Of a stretch of 64,000 bases of DNA, positions 44,708 to 53,907 are shown in pieces (position 1 is the stretch's first letter; each line of letters begins with the position of its first letter). Under the pieces are notes generated by a model. That model was not told the origin of the DNA. It ran no database searches and worked only from the letters and a program-made list of their open reading frames with translations. The stretch comes from Alphaproteobacteria bacterium (GTDB taxonomy: Bacteria; Pseudomonadota; Alphaproteobacteria; Rhizobiales; CAJQND01): contig JAAEUE010000399.1 in the NCBI GenBank assembly GCA_024227565.1, forward strand, positions 44,384 through 108,383. Direction: 5' to 3'. The position numbers were made by a program, and so were the translations under genes.

Positions 44708-46615
44708 CTAGTTGCCTCCAGCAGCAGGGTCGACCCAGAAGGTGTCCATTTTGTAGATGCCGAAATAGGCACCCGGATCGTAGTTCCAGATCCCCTTCTC
44801 CGGCACATTTTTAAGTTTATTGGAAACCACCAGTGGTTGGAGTGTCCCGTTGATCACGCCGATGGAATAGACCTGGTCAGTGTAGATCTTGAGCATTTCG
44901 TGCCAAATCTTGGTGCGCTGCTCGGTGGAGGTTGATTTCAACCAGCTGTCGTAGAGCTCCACAAGCTTTTGGGGCAAAGGCATGTCCACCTTAACGCCGG
45001 CCTTGCCTTGGGTTTCATAATGCTGCCCCCAGGTCGGCCACTGAAAATGCTCTTGAGTGGTTGGTGCCAACTCATCTGGCTTCATCTCAGGTGTCGGAAT
45101 TCCGTTATCGAGCCCCTGGAACACACCCATGATGGTGTCACCAGCAAGAACCCTGCGGCGGAAGATGTCACGCTGCGTGGGGCGCACGAACAACTCAACG
45201 CCCACCTCTTTCCAGTTGTCCCGGATCAGCTCAAGCACGTCGGTTTCCTCTGTGCTTTCGCCTGCAGTTTCAGTGACGATCTGCATCACCCGGCCGTCGG
45301 GCAGAAGCCGAATACCGCCAGGGTTGCGCTTGGAGAGGCCAGCCTCATCAAGCAACTTATTGGCTTGCTTGACATCATAGTTCACCCACGCGTTCTGGTA
45401 CTCCTCCTTGAACAGTGGGCTTGAGGGCAAGACAGTGTTCGCACTCGGACGAGCAAGGCCGTAATAGACCGACTGGTTGATCTCGTCGCGGTCAATGGCC
45501 AAAGACAGCGCCCGGCGGACACGCACATCCCTTAGGATCTTGCGCCAAACATCATCGCTGGCGTTCAAATTCGGGAACAGTGCAATCTGCGCTCCCTTTG
45601 CCGTTTCCCAAAGACGCACGTTGATCGGATGACGTTTCGTTGCCGCTTTGAGGAACGTGAAATTGTCAAATCTGATGTAGCGACCTTGCAAATCTGTTTC
45701 ACCGGCACCTGCCTTGGTTGGCACCAAACCGGTTGATCCCAGGCCAACCTCAATCGTGTCGATGTAAGGCAGTTGCTGACCTTCAGGGTCCACCCGGTGA
45801 TAATATGGGTTGCGCTGGAAGACAAAACGCTCAGCTGGCGGCCTTGTGCTGTTGAACCACGGCTGCAGCGTGGGCAAGTCAGGATTCTCGGGGCGATATT
45901 GCCGGCCGAGACGCCTGTGCAATGCGGCCCAATTGCGCTGCTTGTGCTTTTCAACTTCCTTCTTCAGCTCTCCAGCAGGGCGGTACTTTGCGTGGAAATT
46001 CCGCATGTAGTGGGCGGGCATATAGAGGTAGAAGGGCCGCGCACCTGCCAGGGCTGGAACGAAGTTGGGATTTGGCTGCTTGAAGGTGTAACGAACCGTG
46101 TGCTTGTCGATAACTTCAAACACGCAAGGTTCGCCGTTGGAGGTCAACAGACGGGGAACACCGCCGCGCACCAGCTTTTCATTGAGAACAACATCTTCCC
46201 AGAAATAGCGGAAGTCTTCTGACGTAAACGGGTGTCCATCTGACCATTTGTGGCCAGGGCGCAGATGCAATGTAAAAATGCGCCCCTCTTCCACATCAAG
46301 TGATTTGAGGATGTCGGGCTTGAGAGCAAGGTTGCTGTCATAGCCGACGAGCCGGGCATAGCCATAGACGGTCATCATACGGATGTCTTTTTGCTTACCA
46401 AGCAGTATCCGGATGGTGCCGCCGCTCTTGCCAGGTTTGGCATTGAGCGCACCAAAGTCAACCGCAAGAGGCTCGTCCGGTAAGCGTTGAGCCACCGCTG
46501 GCAATTTTCCAGAGGCGACGTCGTCCACATAGGCCGGCGTCTCTTTGAACGATTGGGCGCCTGCCGGCAGCAGTGCGGCCAACAAAAGTCCCGTAACAAG
46601 AAGAAGTCGTTTCAT
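44708..46615 (-). CDS. family-5 extracellular solute-binding protein
   Basis: Periplasmic binding protein of 635 aa (SBP family 5). A signal peptide ends around LLPAGA. Family segments: RIFTLHLRPGHKWSDGHPFTSEDFRYFWEDV and DVRVRRALSLAIDRDEINQSVYYG. Family members bind oligopeptides, microcin-type peptides or, in some rhizobia, alpha-galactosides, and the long length fits the YejA-like branch. The overlap with the upstream ATPase gene (4 bases) and the close spacing to the permeases show a single operon of four genes. Confidence 0.9.
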   Translation of the reverse strand: MKRLLLVTGLLLAALLPAGAQSFKETPAYVDDVASGKLPAVAQRLPDEPLAVDFGALNAKPGKSGGTIRILLGKQKDIRMMTVYGYARLVGYDSNLALKPDILKSLDVEEGRIFTLHLRPGHKWSDGHPFTSEDFRYFWEDVVLNEKLVRGGVPRLLTSNGEPCVFEVIDKHTVRYTFKQPNPNFVPALAGARPFYLYMPAHYMRNFHAKYRPAGELKKEVEKHKQRNWAALHRRLGRQYRPENPDLPTLQPWFNSTRPPAERFVFQRNPYYHRVDPEGQQLPYIDTIEVGLGSTGLVPTKAGAGETDLQGRYIRFDNFTFLKAATKRHPINVRLWETAKGAQIALFPNLNASDDVWRKILRDVRVRRALSLAIDRDEINQSVYYGLARPSANTVLPSSPLFKEEYQNAWVNYDVKQANKLLDEAGLSKRNPGGIRLLPDGRVMQIVTETAGESTEETDVLELIRDNWKEVGVELFVRPTQRDIFRRRVLAGDTIMGVFQGLDNGIPTPEMKPDELAPTTQEHFQWPTWGQHYETQGKAGVKVDMPLPQKLVELYDSWLKSTSTEQRTKIWHEMLKIYTDQVYSIGVINGTLQPLVVSNKLKNVPEKGIWNYDPGAYFGIYKMDTFWVDPAAGGN

Positions 46616-48507
46616 GTTCTCAACTCCATTGCATCTACCGATTTGTGAACCAGCACCTTGTGGCCCTCATCAATCTCCAAGTGCGTCAACTCTGGCGCAT
46701 CTGGGGTAGCATTAAACTTCGGCCCCCAAGATTCAACATTCGAAGCACCACCAGCATGAAGCGTGGCGAGATCGAGCGGTCGATTCAAGTCGGCATAGGG
46801 CACCGCTTTCAACAGGGCCTGCGTGTAGGGATGAACCGGGTTCTTAAACAGAACCTCCCGGGGAGCGGTCTCCACCAGCTTGCCCTTGCACATGACGGCA
46901 ATGCGGTCGGCCACATAGTCGATCACGGCGAGGTTGTGCGAGATAAACAAATAGGTGAGGCCAAGTTCAGATTGCAAATCTTTCAGAAGGTTAAGAATTT
47001 GCGCCTGGACCGAAACGTCGAGAGCCGAAACCGGCTCATCGCACAAAAGCAAATCGGGGTTCAGAGCCAAGGCTCTGGCGATGCCGACGCGTTGGCGCTG
47101 GCCACCGGAGAAGCTGTGCGGGTAGCGATTTAGGAACCGCGGATCCAGGCCCACAAGGCGCATCAGCTCGGTCACCTTGGCAAGGCGTTCCTTTTCGTTC
47201 CCCATTTCGTGAATGATCAACGGTTCGCGCAGGATGTTCAGCACCGTCATGCGCGGTGAAAGAGAGGAAAATGGATCCTGAAAGACCATTTGCATGCGCG
47301 GTCGGAAGCGCTTGAGTTCAGAGCCCGCGAGCCCCAGAACATCGGTCTTGCCGGAAGCATTGTTGAATTCCACGGTGCCGCTATCGGGTGACACGGCACG
47401 CATGATCATCTTTGAAACCGTGGTCTTGCCGCACCCGCTCTCCCCCACCAAACCCAGACACTCGCCGCGCTTGATCTCAAGTGTGAAGTCGTCGACCGCA
47501 ACTAGCGTGTTCTCATCGGTTGCGCCAAAAAATCCGCCCTTCTTGGTGACGAATGTTTTGCGCAGATTTGAGATTTTTAGGAGCGGTTCATCGTTTTCGG
47601 CGCTCTCGTTTTGCTTGTGGCCGAAGGCCGGTCCAATTTCGTAGTTGATGTCGCGGATTGACTGAAGACGTTCCCCCGGCTTCATATCGAAATGCGGAAC
47701 TGCGTGGAGCAACGCTTTGAGGTATGGGTGCCCCGGATTATTGAAGATGGCGTCCACCGGGCCGGCTTCCATGACCTCGCCATGATAGACGACCACAACC
47801 TCGTCAGCCATATTGGCAACAACCCCCAGATCGTGAGTGATCAGGAGGATCGCCATGTTCAGTTTTTGCTGCAGTTCCTTGAGCTGATGCAGAACCTGGG
47901 CCTGAACGGTCACGTCCAGCGCGGTTGTCGGTTCATCGGCGATCAACAGCGCCGGCCGGCAAATCATCGCCATGGCAATCATCGCGCGCTGGCGCAATCC
48001 GCCTGACAACTCAAAGGGATACATGTCATATGCCCTTGAGGGGTCGGGGAAATTGACGAGACCAAGCATCTCTTCGGTAACCCGGCGCGCATCGCCCTTC
48101 TCAACCTCACGGTGAAGGGTGAGCGCCTCTTCGATCTGGTTGCCGATGGTGTGCAGCGGCGATAGCGAGGTCATCGGTTCCTGGAAGATCATAGAGATCC
48201 GGCTGCCGCGCAGCTCGCGCATGTCGGAGCTGTCGCGATGCAGGCTGGCGATATCGACAACCTGGCCGTCAGTCTCTGGATCTTGGAAGAGGATTTCGCC
48301 GCCCGTAATGGACGCCGAGCGCGGCAGAATCCCAAGCAAGGCTTGCGCCGTCACGGACTTGCCGGAACCGGACTCACCCACGAGGGCGACCACGCTGCCG
48401 GGTTTGATGCGAAAGCTAATTCCCTTCACAACTTCCAGCGGACTGCCATGCAGCATGAATGCCACACGCAGATCTTCCACGCGTATCAAATCTGTCTGTA
48501 CGCTCAT
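46612..48507 (-). CDS. dual-ATPase ABC protein (YejF/DppDF-fusion-like)
   Basis: A 631-aa protein with two complete ABC ATPase domains in tandem, the equivalent of fused OppD and OppF. First domain: GESGSGKSVTAQ, LSGGLRQRAMIA, LLIADEPTTALDV. Second domain: GESGCGKTTVSK, FSGGQRQRVGIA, LLLCDEPVSALDV. Each half carries the oligopeptide-transport C-terminal extension (NNPGHPYLKALLHAVP and KNPVHPYTQALLKAVP). It is the first gene of the four-gene importer operon. Confidence 0.95.
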   Translation of the reverse strand: MSVQTDLIRVEDLRVAFMLHGSPLEVVKGISFRIKPGSVVALVGESGSGKSVTAQALLGILPRSASITGGEILFQDPETDGQVVDIASLHRDSSDMRELRGSRISMIFQEPMTSLSPLHTIGNQIEEALTLHREVEKGDARRVTEEMLGLVNFPDPSRAYDMYPFELSGGLRQRAMIAMAMICRPALLIADEPTTALDVTVQAQVLHQLKELQQKLNMAILLITHDLGVVANMADEVVVVYHGEVMEAGPVDAIFNNPGHPYLKALLHAVPHFDMKPGERLQSIRDINYEIGPAFGHKQNESAENDEPLLKISNLRKTFVTKKGGFFGATDENTLVAVDDFTLEIKRGECLGLVGESGCGKTTVSKMIMRAVSPDSGTVEFNNASGKTDVLGLAGSELKRFRPRMQMVFQDPFSSLSPRMTVLNILREPLIIHEMGNEKERLAKVTELMRLVGLDPRFLNRYPHSFSGGQRQRVGIARALALNPDLLLCDEPVSALDVSVQAQILNLLKDLQSELGLTYLFISHNLAVIDYVADRIAVMCKGKLVETAPREVLFKNPVHPYTQALLKAVPYADLNRPLDLATLHAGGASNVESWGPKFNATPDAPELTHLEIDEGHKVLVHKSVDAMELRT

Positions 48508-48640
48508 ATTCCCAGTGAAACGGCAGGGCCTGAAGGGAACGGCTCCTGACCGGCACTCCTCCCACTCAACGAATGCAACGGCAGTTTGCTTTTACGGTGC
48601 CTGAACCGTCAGTGCAATCGGCTTGAGGAACAAAAATTGA

Positions 48641-48667
48641 ATTTTCCCGGCAAACTGCCGGGAAAAT
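48641..48667 (-). terminator. strong symmetrical terminator hairpin
   Basis: Perfect 12-bp inverted repeat ATTTTCCCGGCA / TGCCGGGAAAAT with a 3-base loop (AAC at 48653-48655). It lies downstream of the L,D-transpeptidase gene (stop at 48785) and upstream of the importer operon; the A/T-rich arm ends would let it work in either direction. Confidence 0.8.
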
Positions 48668-48784
48668 CTCAAAAAGTGACCAGACAAGCTGCAGCGGCCC
48701 TCAGTTAGAGCATAATCGGCTCCTTTTGAGCCAATCGTGCAAGGCCGATCTGGCCGAGGGTATTTGTTGTAATTTGGCCGGGTT

Positions 48785-49231
48785 CTAGTGGGTGATCACA
48801 ATGCGCGCGTTACGCTGCCCGCTGCGCCGGACAAGATTGAACAGTTTGGCAGCATTTCTAGGATGCAGCCGAACACATCCGTGCGATGCGCGCCGCCCCA
48901 AACGACGGATATGGTTCGTTCCGTGAACGGCATAGCCGCCGCGGAAGAAGATCGAATAAGGCATTGGCGCATTGTTGTACTTGCTTGAGTAATGCATGCG
49001 CCTCAGCACTGTTGGCCGGTAGCTTCCGGTCGGTGTCCGGTAGCGGCCACGGCCGGTTGAAACTCGCCAGCTGTAAAGCTTGCGCCCGTTCTTGTAGACA
49101 TTCATGCGTTGTTGGGAGATATCAATTTTTGCGACAATCTTGGCAGCCTGCACCGGAGCAAAACTGCCCTGTAACCCCAACAACATAGCCACTGCTGCGA
49201 GAAGACCTGAAAAATAGAACCGCTTAGACAT
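48785..49231 (-). CDS. L,D-transpeptidase (YkuD domain), exported
   Basis: Small periplasmic cell-wall enzyme of 148 aa. A signal peptide (FSGLLAAVAMLLGLQGSFAPVQA) is followed by a YkuD domain: VAKIDISQQRMNVYKNGRKLYSW, STGRGRYRTPTGSY and the catalytic signature HGTNHIRRLGRRASHGCVRL, with the nucleophilic Cys and the conserved His. The short length means the catalytic domain alone, with no LysM or PG-binding domain. It cross-links peptidoglycan 3-3 or attaches proteins to it. It is a single-gene unit, ended by the hairpin at 48641-48667. Confidence 0.92.
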   Translation of the reverse strand: MSKRFYFSGLLAAVAMLLGLQGSFAPVQAAKIVAKIDISQQRMNVYKNGRKLYSWRVSTGRGRYRTPTGSYRPTVLRRMHYSSKYNNAPMPYSIFFRGGYAVHGTNHIRRLGRRASHGCVRLHPRNAAKLFNLVRRSGQRNARIVITH

Positions 49232-49474
49232 AGGTTTACGCCCCTGTTACGCTTGACTTTACTTACAACCAAACCTTGCGGAGTTGCCATTCCGCCGGTT
49301 GGACTCCAACCCCATTCTTATTGTGTGAAGTACATCAAAACCCAGATTGCCGAAATGGGCAAGTCTCGATTTTGTTACTTAGGATTAACACCAGCGCATT
49401 TGCGAGCGCGCGCGTGCCCACGCGGCCAATCATGACTCAGGCGAGCGGGCCCCACCTGCGGTAAGCCAGATCTG

Positions 49475-49511
49475 CGTGTGCCCGGCCTGCCGATACCGTG
49501 CCGGGCACACG
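49475..49511 (-). terminator. terminator hairpin after the FAH-family gene
   Basis: Perfect 12-bp inverted repeat CGTGTGCCCGGC (49475-49486) / GCCGGGCACACG (49500-49511), with a 13-base loop, 14 bases past the stop of the minus-strand gene at 49525. There is no long T-run on the minus strand, so it may be a weak or Rho-assisted terminator. The other ~240 bp between it and the L,D-transpeptidase hold no recognised feature. Confidence 0.6.
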
Positions 49512-49524
49512 AAACGTTGCTTCG

Positions 49525-50364
49525 CTACTCTTTGACCACTTTTTGCTTTTGCTGGCCCAAGCCCTCAATGCCAACGGTCATGACTTCGCCGTTCTTCAAG
49601 AAACGCTTAGGCTTTTGTCCGCCACCCACACCTGGCGGAGTGCCTGTGGCAATCAAATCGCCGGGCTCCAGGGTCATGATCTTGGAGAGATATGAGACGA
49701 TATGTGCGGCGGAGAAGATCATGGTTTTGGTGTTGCCATCCTGTTGGCGCTCACCGTCAATGTCCAACCAGATATCCAGCTTCTGCGGATTTGGAACCTC
49801 ATCTGTGGTCACCAGCCAGGGACCCACCGGGCCGAAGCCGTCAATTGCCTTGCCTTTGATCCACTGGCCGCCGCGCTCGAGCTGAAATTCGCGCTCAGAG
49901 ACGTCGTTTACAATGGTATAGCCAGCCACATAGGAGAGCGCGTCTTTCTTGGAAACATATTTGGCGCGCTTGCCGATGACGATACCGAGCTCAGCTTCCC
50001 AGTCCATTTTCTTTGAGCCGCGCGGGCGCGCCACATCGTCGTTTGGGCCGGCGAGCGCGTTCATGGTCTTGGAGAACAAGATCGGTTCGGTTGGAATTGG
50101 CATCCCGGCCTCTTTGGCATGATCTTCATAGTTGAGGCCAATGCACAGGAACTTCTGAAAACCGGTCATGGGCGAGCCCATGCGGGGACGGCCTTTCACA
50201 AGCGGCAAGGAGCCTGGTTTTATCTTTTTGAGTTGATCAAGCTTCTTCTCAATCACGGCCGGGGTAATGTCGTCGATCTTGCCAGACAGATCACGGATCT
50301 TGCCGTCATCGTCCAGCATGCCAGGTTTCTCACGGCCTTTGGGGCCATACCGCAACAGTTTCAT
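49525..50364 (-). CDS. fumarylacetoacetate hydrolase (FAH) family protein
   Basis: Soluble metal-dependent enzyme of 279 aa. FAH-fold segments: FLCIGLNYEDHAKEAG, MDWEAELGIVIGKRAKYV (metal-binding Glu residues), YTIVNDVSEREFQ (metal Asp), and GDLIATGTPPGVGGGQKP. Related enzymes split or isomerise acylpyruvates and ureidoglycolate (2-hydroxyhepta-2,4-diene-dioate isomerase, fumarylpyruvate hydrolase, FAH-type ureidoglycolate lyase). It follows the lut genes and the Ada-like gene on the same strand, in a neighbourhood that oxidises glycolate and lactate, so an oxo-acid-producing reaction is plausible. Confidence 0.88.
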   Translation of the reverse strand: MKLLRYGPKGREKPGMLDDDGKIRDLSGKIDDITPAVIEKKLDQLKKIKPGSLPLVKGRPRMGSPMTGFQKFLCIGLNYEDHAKEAGMPIPTEPILFSKTMNALAGPNDDVARPRGSKKMDWEAELGIVIGKRAKYVSKKDALSYVAGYTIVNDVSEREFQLERGGQWIKGKAIDGFGPVGPWLVTTDEVPNPQKLDIWLDIDGERQQDGNTKTMIFSAAHIVSYLSKIMTLEPGDLIATGTPPGVGGGQKPKRFLKNGEVMTVGIEGLGQQKQKVVKE

Positions 50365-50386
50365 TTCAGGACTGCCTCTTTAGAAA

Positions 50387-51019
50387 TTAGGCGCGAACGA
50401 TTCTGTCCGCGCTCAGGTGGAAGACCGGGTTATAGCCTAAGCGCAACGCCTCGACCATGGGGTAAGGTGTGATGACCTGATGGGCCTTTTCAGACGGGCG
50501 CCTCTGACATTCTGTATAGCCGCCGAATGACCACCGCAGCAGGTTTTGTCCGTACACGGCCCAAACAGCCTGTTGCCAAGCGACCATCGTTCCGTCAGGC
50601 AGTCCATCGGCCGGCAATTCTATAACGCGTTTGGCCTTTTCATTGAGCCGATGGTCATGCGCCACCCGATCAAACTCGGGCGCGGAGGGCCTGCAGTCCA
50701 GCCCAGAGGCCTCAGCATACGCGTTCAGGAACGACAGGGCGTCCCGGCGCCGGCATTCAAAACAAGGGCGGTGGCCTGCAGCCAGCGCCGTAACCTCGTC
50801 CAAGAAAAACAGTTCGGTGTAGCTGTTCGGTGACATGATTTGCCGTTGCCGGTTCTTGAACTCAAGAACGCAGCAAATCCATGCCCGGCTTGCCCACCGC
50901 CGCTTCGTAAGACGCTGGCCAGGGCCATGGATGCGCCCGCCCCTGTTGCCGAAAAACGTGCCGCGCGCCGGATCAGCGACAATCTCGCCCATCGGGGTGA
51001 CCCTGTTCTGGAACGGCAT
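50387..51019 (-). CDS. uncharacterised protein with Ada-type zinc-finger-like motif
   Basis: A 210-aa protein I do not recognise as a characterised family. Residues 49-90 resemble the zinc-binding domain of Ada: Cys49-Cys50 (WICC), then YTELFFLDEVTALAAGHRPCFECRRRD with Cys86 and Cys89, matching the FF...A...AG.RPC..CR pattern of Ada. The rest is basic and has no methyltransferase or AraC domain. The gene starts 8 bases after lutC and 22 bp before the FAH-family gene, so it is presumably in the lut operon. A nucleic-acid-binding or metal-sensing role is possible. Confidence 0.65.
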   Translation of the reverse strand: MPFQNRVTPMGEIVADPARGTFFGNRGGRIHGPGQRLTKRRWASRAWICCVLEFKNRQRQIMSPNSYTELFFLDEVTALAAGHRPCFECRRRDALSFLNAYAEASGLDCRPSAPEFDRVAHDHRLNEKAKRVIELPADGLPDGTMVAWQQAVWAVYGQNLLRWSFGGYTECQRRPSEKAHQVITPYPMVEALRLGYNPVFHLSADRIVRA

Positions 51020-51027
51020 GGGAGACC

Positions 51028-51729
51028 CTACTTTGAGCCCGCAGGCCGGTTCAGAACGATCACATGCAGCCGCCGCGGGCCGTGTGCGCCAAGCTCAATC
51101 TTCTGTTCAATGTCGCCGGTGCGGGACGGGCCTGAAATGAGATTGACGGTTCTTGGCATCTCGCCGTCGCCATAGACCGCTCTAACAACGTCCCAAGCGT
51201 CTTCATAGGATCCGGCGACACGGCCGGACTCAACCACAACAATGTGGTTCTCGGGCAGAAAGTTCAGTGACGTCGGGTTATCGGCACCTGAAGTCATCAC
51301 CAGCGTCCCTGTTTCCGCGACGGCGGCGAATGCCCGGGACACCGAAACCTCGTCATCTTTTCGGGCGACCCCAACCGACACCTGCAACGTCCGCGCTTTG
51401 CTCCAAGGCAACTTGTCGAGCGCCGGGTCGGAGCCACGCCGGATCACCTGCGGCAGATTATGATTGCGTAGATACTTGGAGATGGCTCCGGGAATCTCGG
51501 ACGGCGACTTCACATGCTCGACGGTGCCGTTAACCGCCTCCATCATTTGGCAGAACTGTTTGACGTTCTTTGCCGATGTACCCACGGCACGCTCGGGCAC
51601 CAAGTTGCGCTTGTGGTCCTCCAACCGGTCGGCAACAACCTCAAGCCGGTCCATCGCATCTGGATCCACCTTCAACGATGAGCGAATGCGCCCAAGTATT
51701 TCTTCGCGGCGGGTCGCGTTCTCAGACAT
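51028..51729 (-). CDS. lutC: LutC/YkgG-type LUD domain protein
   Basis: One of three subunits of the LutABC L-lactate-oxidising iron-sulphur complex. A 233-aa LUD domain: ITGxxxLIAETGT-like segment here as AFAAVAETGTLVMTSG, LNFLPENHIVVVESGRVAGSYEDAW, and INLISGPSRTGDIEQKIELGAHGPRRLHVIV (written in two pieces in the family: ISGPSRTxDIE, GxHGP). The gene overlaps lutB by 8 bases. Confidence 0.92.
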   Translation of the reverse strand: MSENATRREEILGRIRSSLKVDPDAMDRLEVVADRLEDHKRNLVPERAVGTSAKNVKQFCQMMEAVNGTVEHVKSPSEIPGAISKYLRNHNLPQVIRRGSDPALDKLPWSKARTLQVSVGVARKDDEVSVSRAFAAVAETGTLVMTSGADNPTSLNFLPENHIVVVESGRVAGSYEDAWDVVRAVYGDGEMPRTVNLISGPSRTGDIEQKIELGAHGPRRLHVIVLNRPAGSK

Positions 51730-53140
51730 TTCCGCGCTCCTTCCACATTTGTTGAAATGTTTTACCTTGAGGTGCAGGAAGATCGCGGTATTTCACCCAA
51801 CCATCTGCGAGGGGAACGTTCTTCATACGCCCTTTGCTGCCTGCCCGCCATTTCAACAGGCGCGACGCCAAGGCCGTAACCCGCTGGTAGAGTTTGGGCC
51901 GTTGGGCAAACCAAGCCCACACGCCCAGCCCCCTTCTGATGGTGAAAGGTGTCAGATGCTTTTCAAACTCGCGCTCACGCCAATTGCGCATCATCCTGGG
52001 CAGCGGTATGCGCATCGGACAGACTTCTTCGCAGCGCCCGCAGAACGTGGATGCATTTGGCAGATGGCCGGCCTCATCGACACCGATGAGATTTGGGGTC
52101 AACACAGATCCCATAGGACCCGAATACACCCAGCCATAGGCATGACCGCCAACCGCTTGATACACCGGGCAATGGTTCAGGCAGGCGCCGCACCGGATGC
52201 AGCGCAGCATGTCCTGGAACTCTGTGCCAAGCATCGATGAGCGGCCATTGTCCAGCAACACCACATGATATTCGTTCGGCCCGTCCGGATCGCCGCGCCG
52301 TTTGGGGCCAGTGGAGAAAGTGGTGTAGTTGGAAATCTCCTGCCCAGTGGCAGAGCGTGCCAGAAGACGTACGAACGTGCTGGCATCTTCCAGGGTTGGA
52401 ACCACCTTCTCAATGGAAGCAATCACGATGTGTGTCTTAGGCAGGATCTGGGTCAGGTCACCATTGCCTTCGTTGGTGACGATGACTGACGTTCCAGTTT
52501 CAGCAATGAGAAAATTGGCCCCGGTAATACCCACATCCGCATCAAGATACTTGTCCCGCAAGATCTCCCTGGCTTCATGCACCAACGAGGCCGGTTCGTG
52601 CAGGTTGCGCTCTTCGGGCAGTTCAGTGTGGACCCGCCGGAAGTCCGCCTCGATCTGGTCCTTGTTGAGATGCACGGCCGGAGCAATCAAATGGCTGGGC
52701 GTTTCTCCACGCAGTTGAATAATGTACTCGCCAAGATCGGTTTCCACGGGCTCGATGCCGACCTTTTCCAGCCCGGCATTGAGGCCGATCTCTTCTGAGA
52801 TCATGGACTTGCCTTTGGTCACCGTTTCCGCTTCACGGTCCAGGCACAGGCGCACCACAAGATTTCTTGCCTCTTCGGCCGTGGTTGCCCAGTGCACATA
52901 ACCGCCGGCCTCAACCACCTTCTCTTCAAACGCTTCCAGATAAATGTCCAGGTGCTCCAGCACGTGGTTCTTGATATCCCGGCCCTGATCTCGAAGGCGT
53001 TCGAACTCCGGCAGAGCATCGGCCGCGTCGGCGCGTTTTTTGACAAAGCCTCGGGGCACATGGGCAAGCGCGCGCTGCAGCTGGGCATCGTTCAGCGCAC
53101 CTGCGGCATTCTTCTTAAAATTGTGAGCGGTGGAGTCCAT
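51722..53140 (-). CDS. lutB: LutB-type iron-sulphur LUD protein
   Basis: Lactate-utilisation subunit of 472 aa. The N-terminal LUD domain includes KSMISEEIGLNAGLEKVGIEPVETDLGEYIIQL and FLIAETGTSVIVTNEGNGDL. Two 4Fe-4S motifs follow: CIRCGACLNHCPVY and CGRCEEVCPMRIPLP. ATG 53140 overlaps the stop of lutA (TGATG); a TTG one codon upstream is less likely. The complex probably passes electrons from L-lactate to the quinone pool or cytochrome c. Confidence 0.94.
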   Translation of the reverse strand: MDSTAHNFKKNAAGALNDAQLQRALAHVPRGFVKKRADAADALPEFERLRDQGRDIKNHVLEHLDIYLEAFEEKVVEAGGYVHWATTAEEARNLVVRLCLDREAETVTKGKSMISEEIGLNAGLEKVGIEPVETDLGEYIIQLRGETPSHLIAPAVHLNKDQIEADFRRVHTELPEERNLHEPASLVHEAREILRDKYLDADVGITGANFLIAETGTSVIVTNEGNGDLTQILPKTHIVIASIEKVVPTLEDASTFVRLLARSATGQEISNYTTFSTGPKRRGDPDGPNEYHVVLLDNGRSSMLGTEFQDMLRCIRCGACLNHCPVYQAVGGHAYGWVYSGPMGSVLTPNLIGVDEAGHLPNASTFCGRCEEVCPMRIPLPRMMRNWREREFEKHLTPFTIRRGLGVWAWFAQRPKLYQRVTALASRLLKWRAGSKGRMKNVPLADGWVKYRDLPAPQGKTFQQMWKERGNV

Positions 53141-53907
53141 CAATCCTCTCCCTCACCAATCGAGGGCAGCAGCGTTTCGCCCGCCAGCACTTCGGCAACA
53201 TGGCGCACCTCAATCTTGGAACCGTCGCGCTTCAGCTTGCCCGCCATATTCATGAGGCACCCCAGATCCCCAGCCAACAGCACATCTGCTCCACTGGCCT
53301 CTATGTTCGCCATTTTCTTGGTCAACATGTCGTTTGAAATGTCCGGATATTTGACGCAGAACGTTCCGCCAAAGCCGCAGCATACATTTGCATCCGACAT
53401 TTCCCGCAGCTCGAGCCCTGCTACTGAGGACAATAGCTTTCGGGGTTGTTTGTGCACTTTCAGCTCGCGCAGGCCCGAGCAAGAGTCGTGATAGGTCACA
53501 CAGCGGCCAAACTGAGCGTCCACGCCTTTCACCTCCAGAACGTCGGTCAGAAAGGAGACCAGCTCATGGGTCTTGTCCGCCAGCGCGATGGCGCGGGACT
53601 GAACGCCGGTGCCTTCTCCAAACAGTGTTGGATAGTGCTTTTTCAGCATGCCCGCGCACGATCCCGATGGCGCGACCACATACTCATAGGGTTCAAAGGC
53701 CCTGATTGTTTTCTCGGCAATTTCCTTTGAGGTTTTACGGTCTCCGGTGTTGTAGGCCGGCTGGCCGCAACAGGTTTGCATCTCAGGCACTTCAACCGTG
53801 CAGCCAGCATCCTCCAAAAGCTTGACCGCGGCAAAGCCGACGGACGGCCGGAAAATATCGACCAGGCAGGTGACAAACAAGCCAACCTTGATTTTGCTCT
53901 CGCTCAT
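53140..53907 (-). CDS. lutA: LutA-type Fe-S oxidoreductase (CCG domains)
   Basis: A 255-aa protein with two cysteine-rich CCG domains: VPEMQTCCGQPAYNTG and the first-half cysteines, then SGSCAGMLK, TYHDSCSGLRELKVHKQPRKLL and CCGFGGTFCVKYP. It is homologous to the CCG half of GlcF and heterodisulphide reductase. Its start codon overlaps the stop of the upstream GntR-regulator gene (4 bases), so the regulator and lutABC are one transcript. Confidence 0.94.
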   Translation of the reverse strand: MSESKIKVGLFVTCLVDIFRPSVGFAAVKLLEDAGCTVEVPEMQTCCGQPAYNTGDRKTSKEIAEKTIRAFEPYEYVVAPSGSCAGMLKKHYPTLFGEGTGVQSRAIALADKTHELVSFLTDVLEVKGVDAQFGRCVTYHDSCSGLRELKVHKQPRKLLSSVAGLELREMSDANVCCGFGGTFCVKYPDISNDMLTKKMANIEASGADVLLAGDLGCLMNMAGKLKRDGSKIEVRHVAEVLAGETLLPSIGEGED

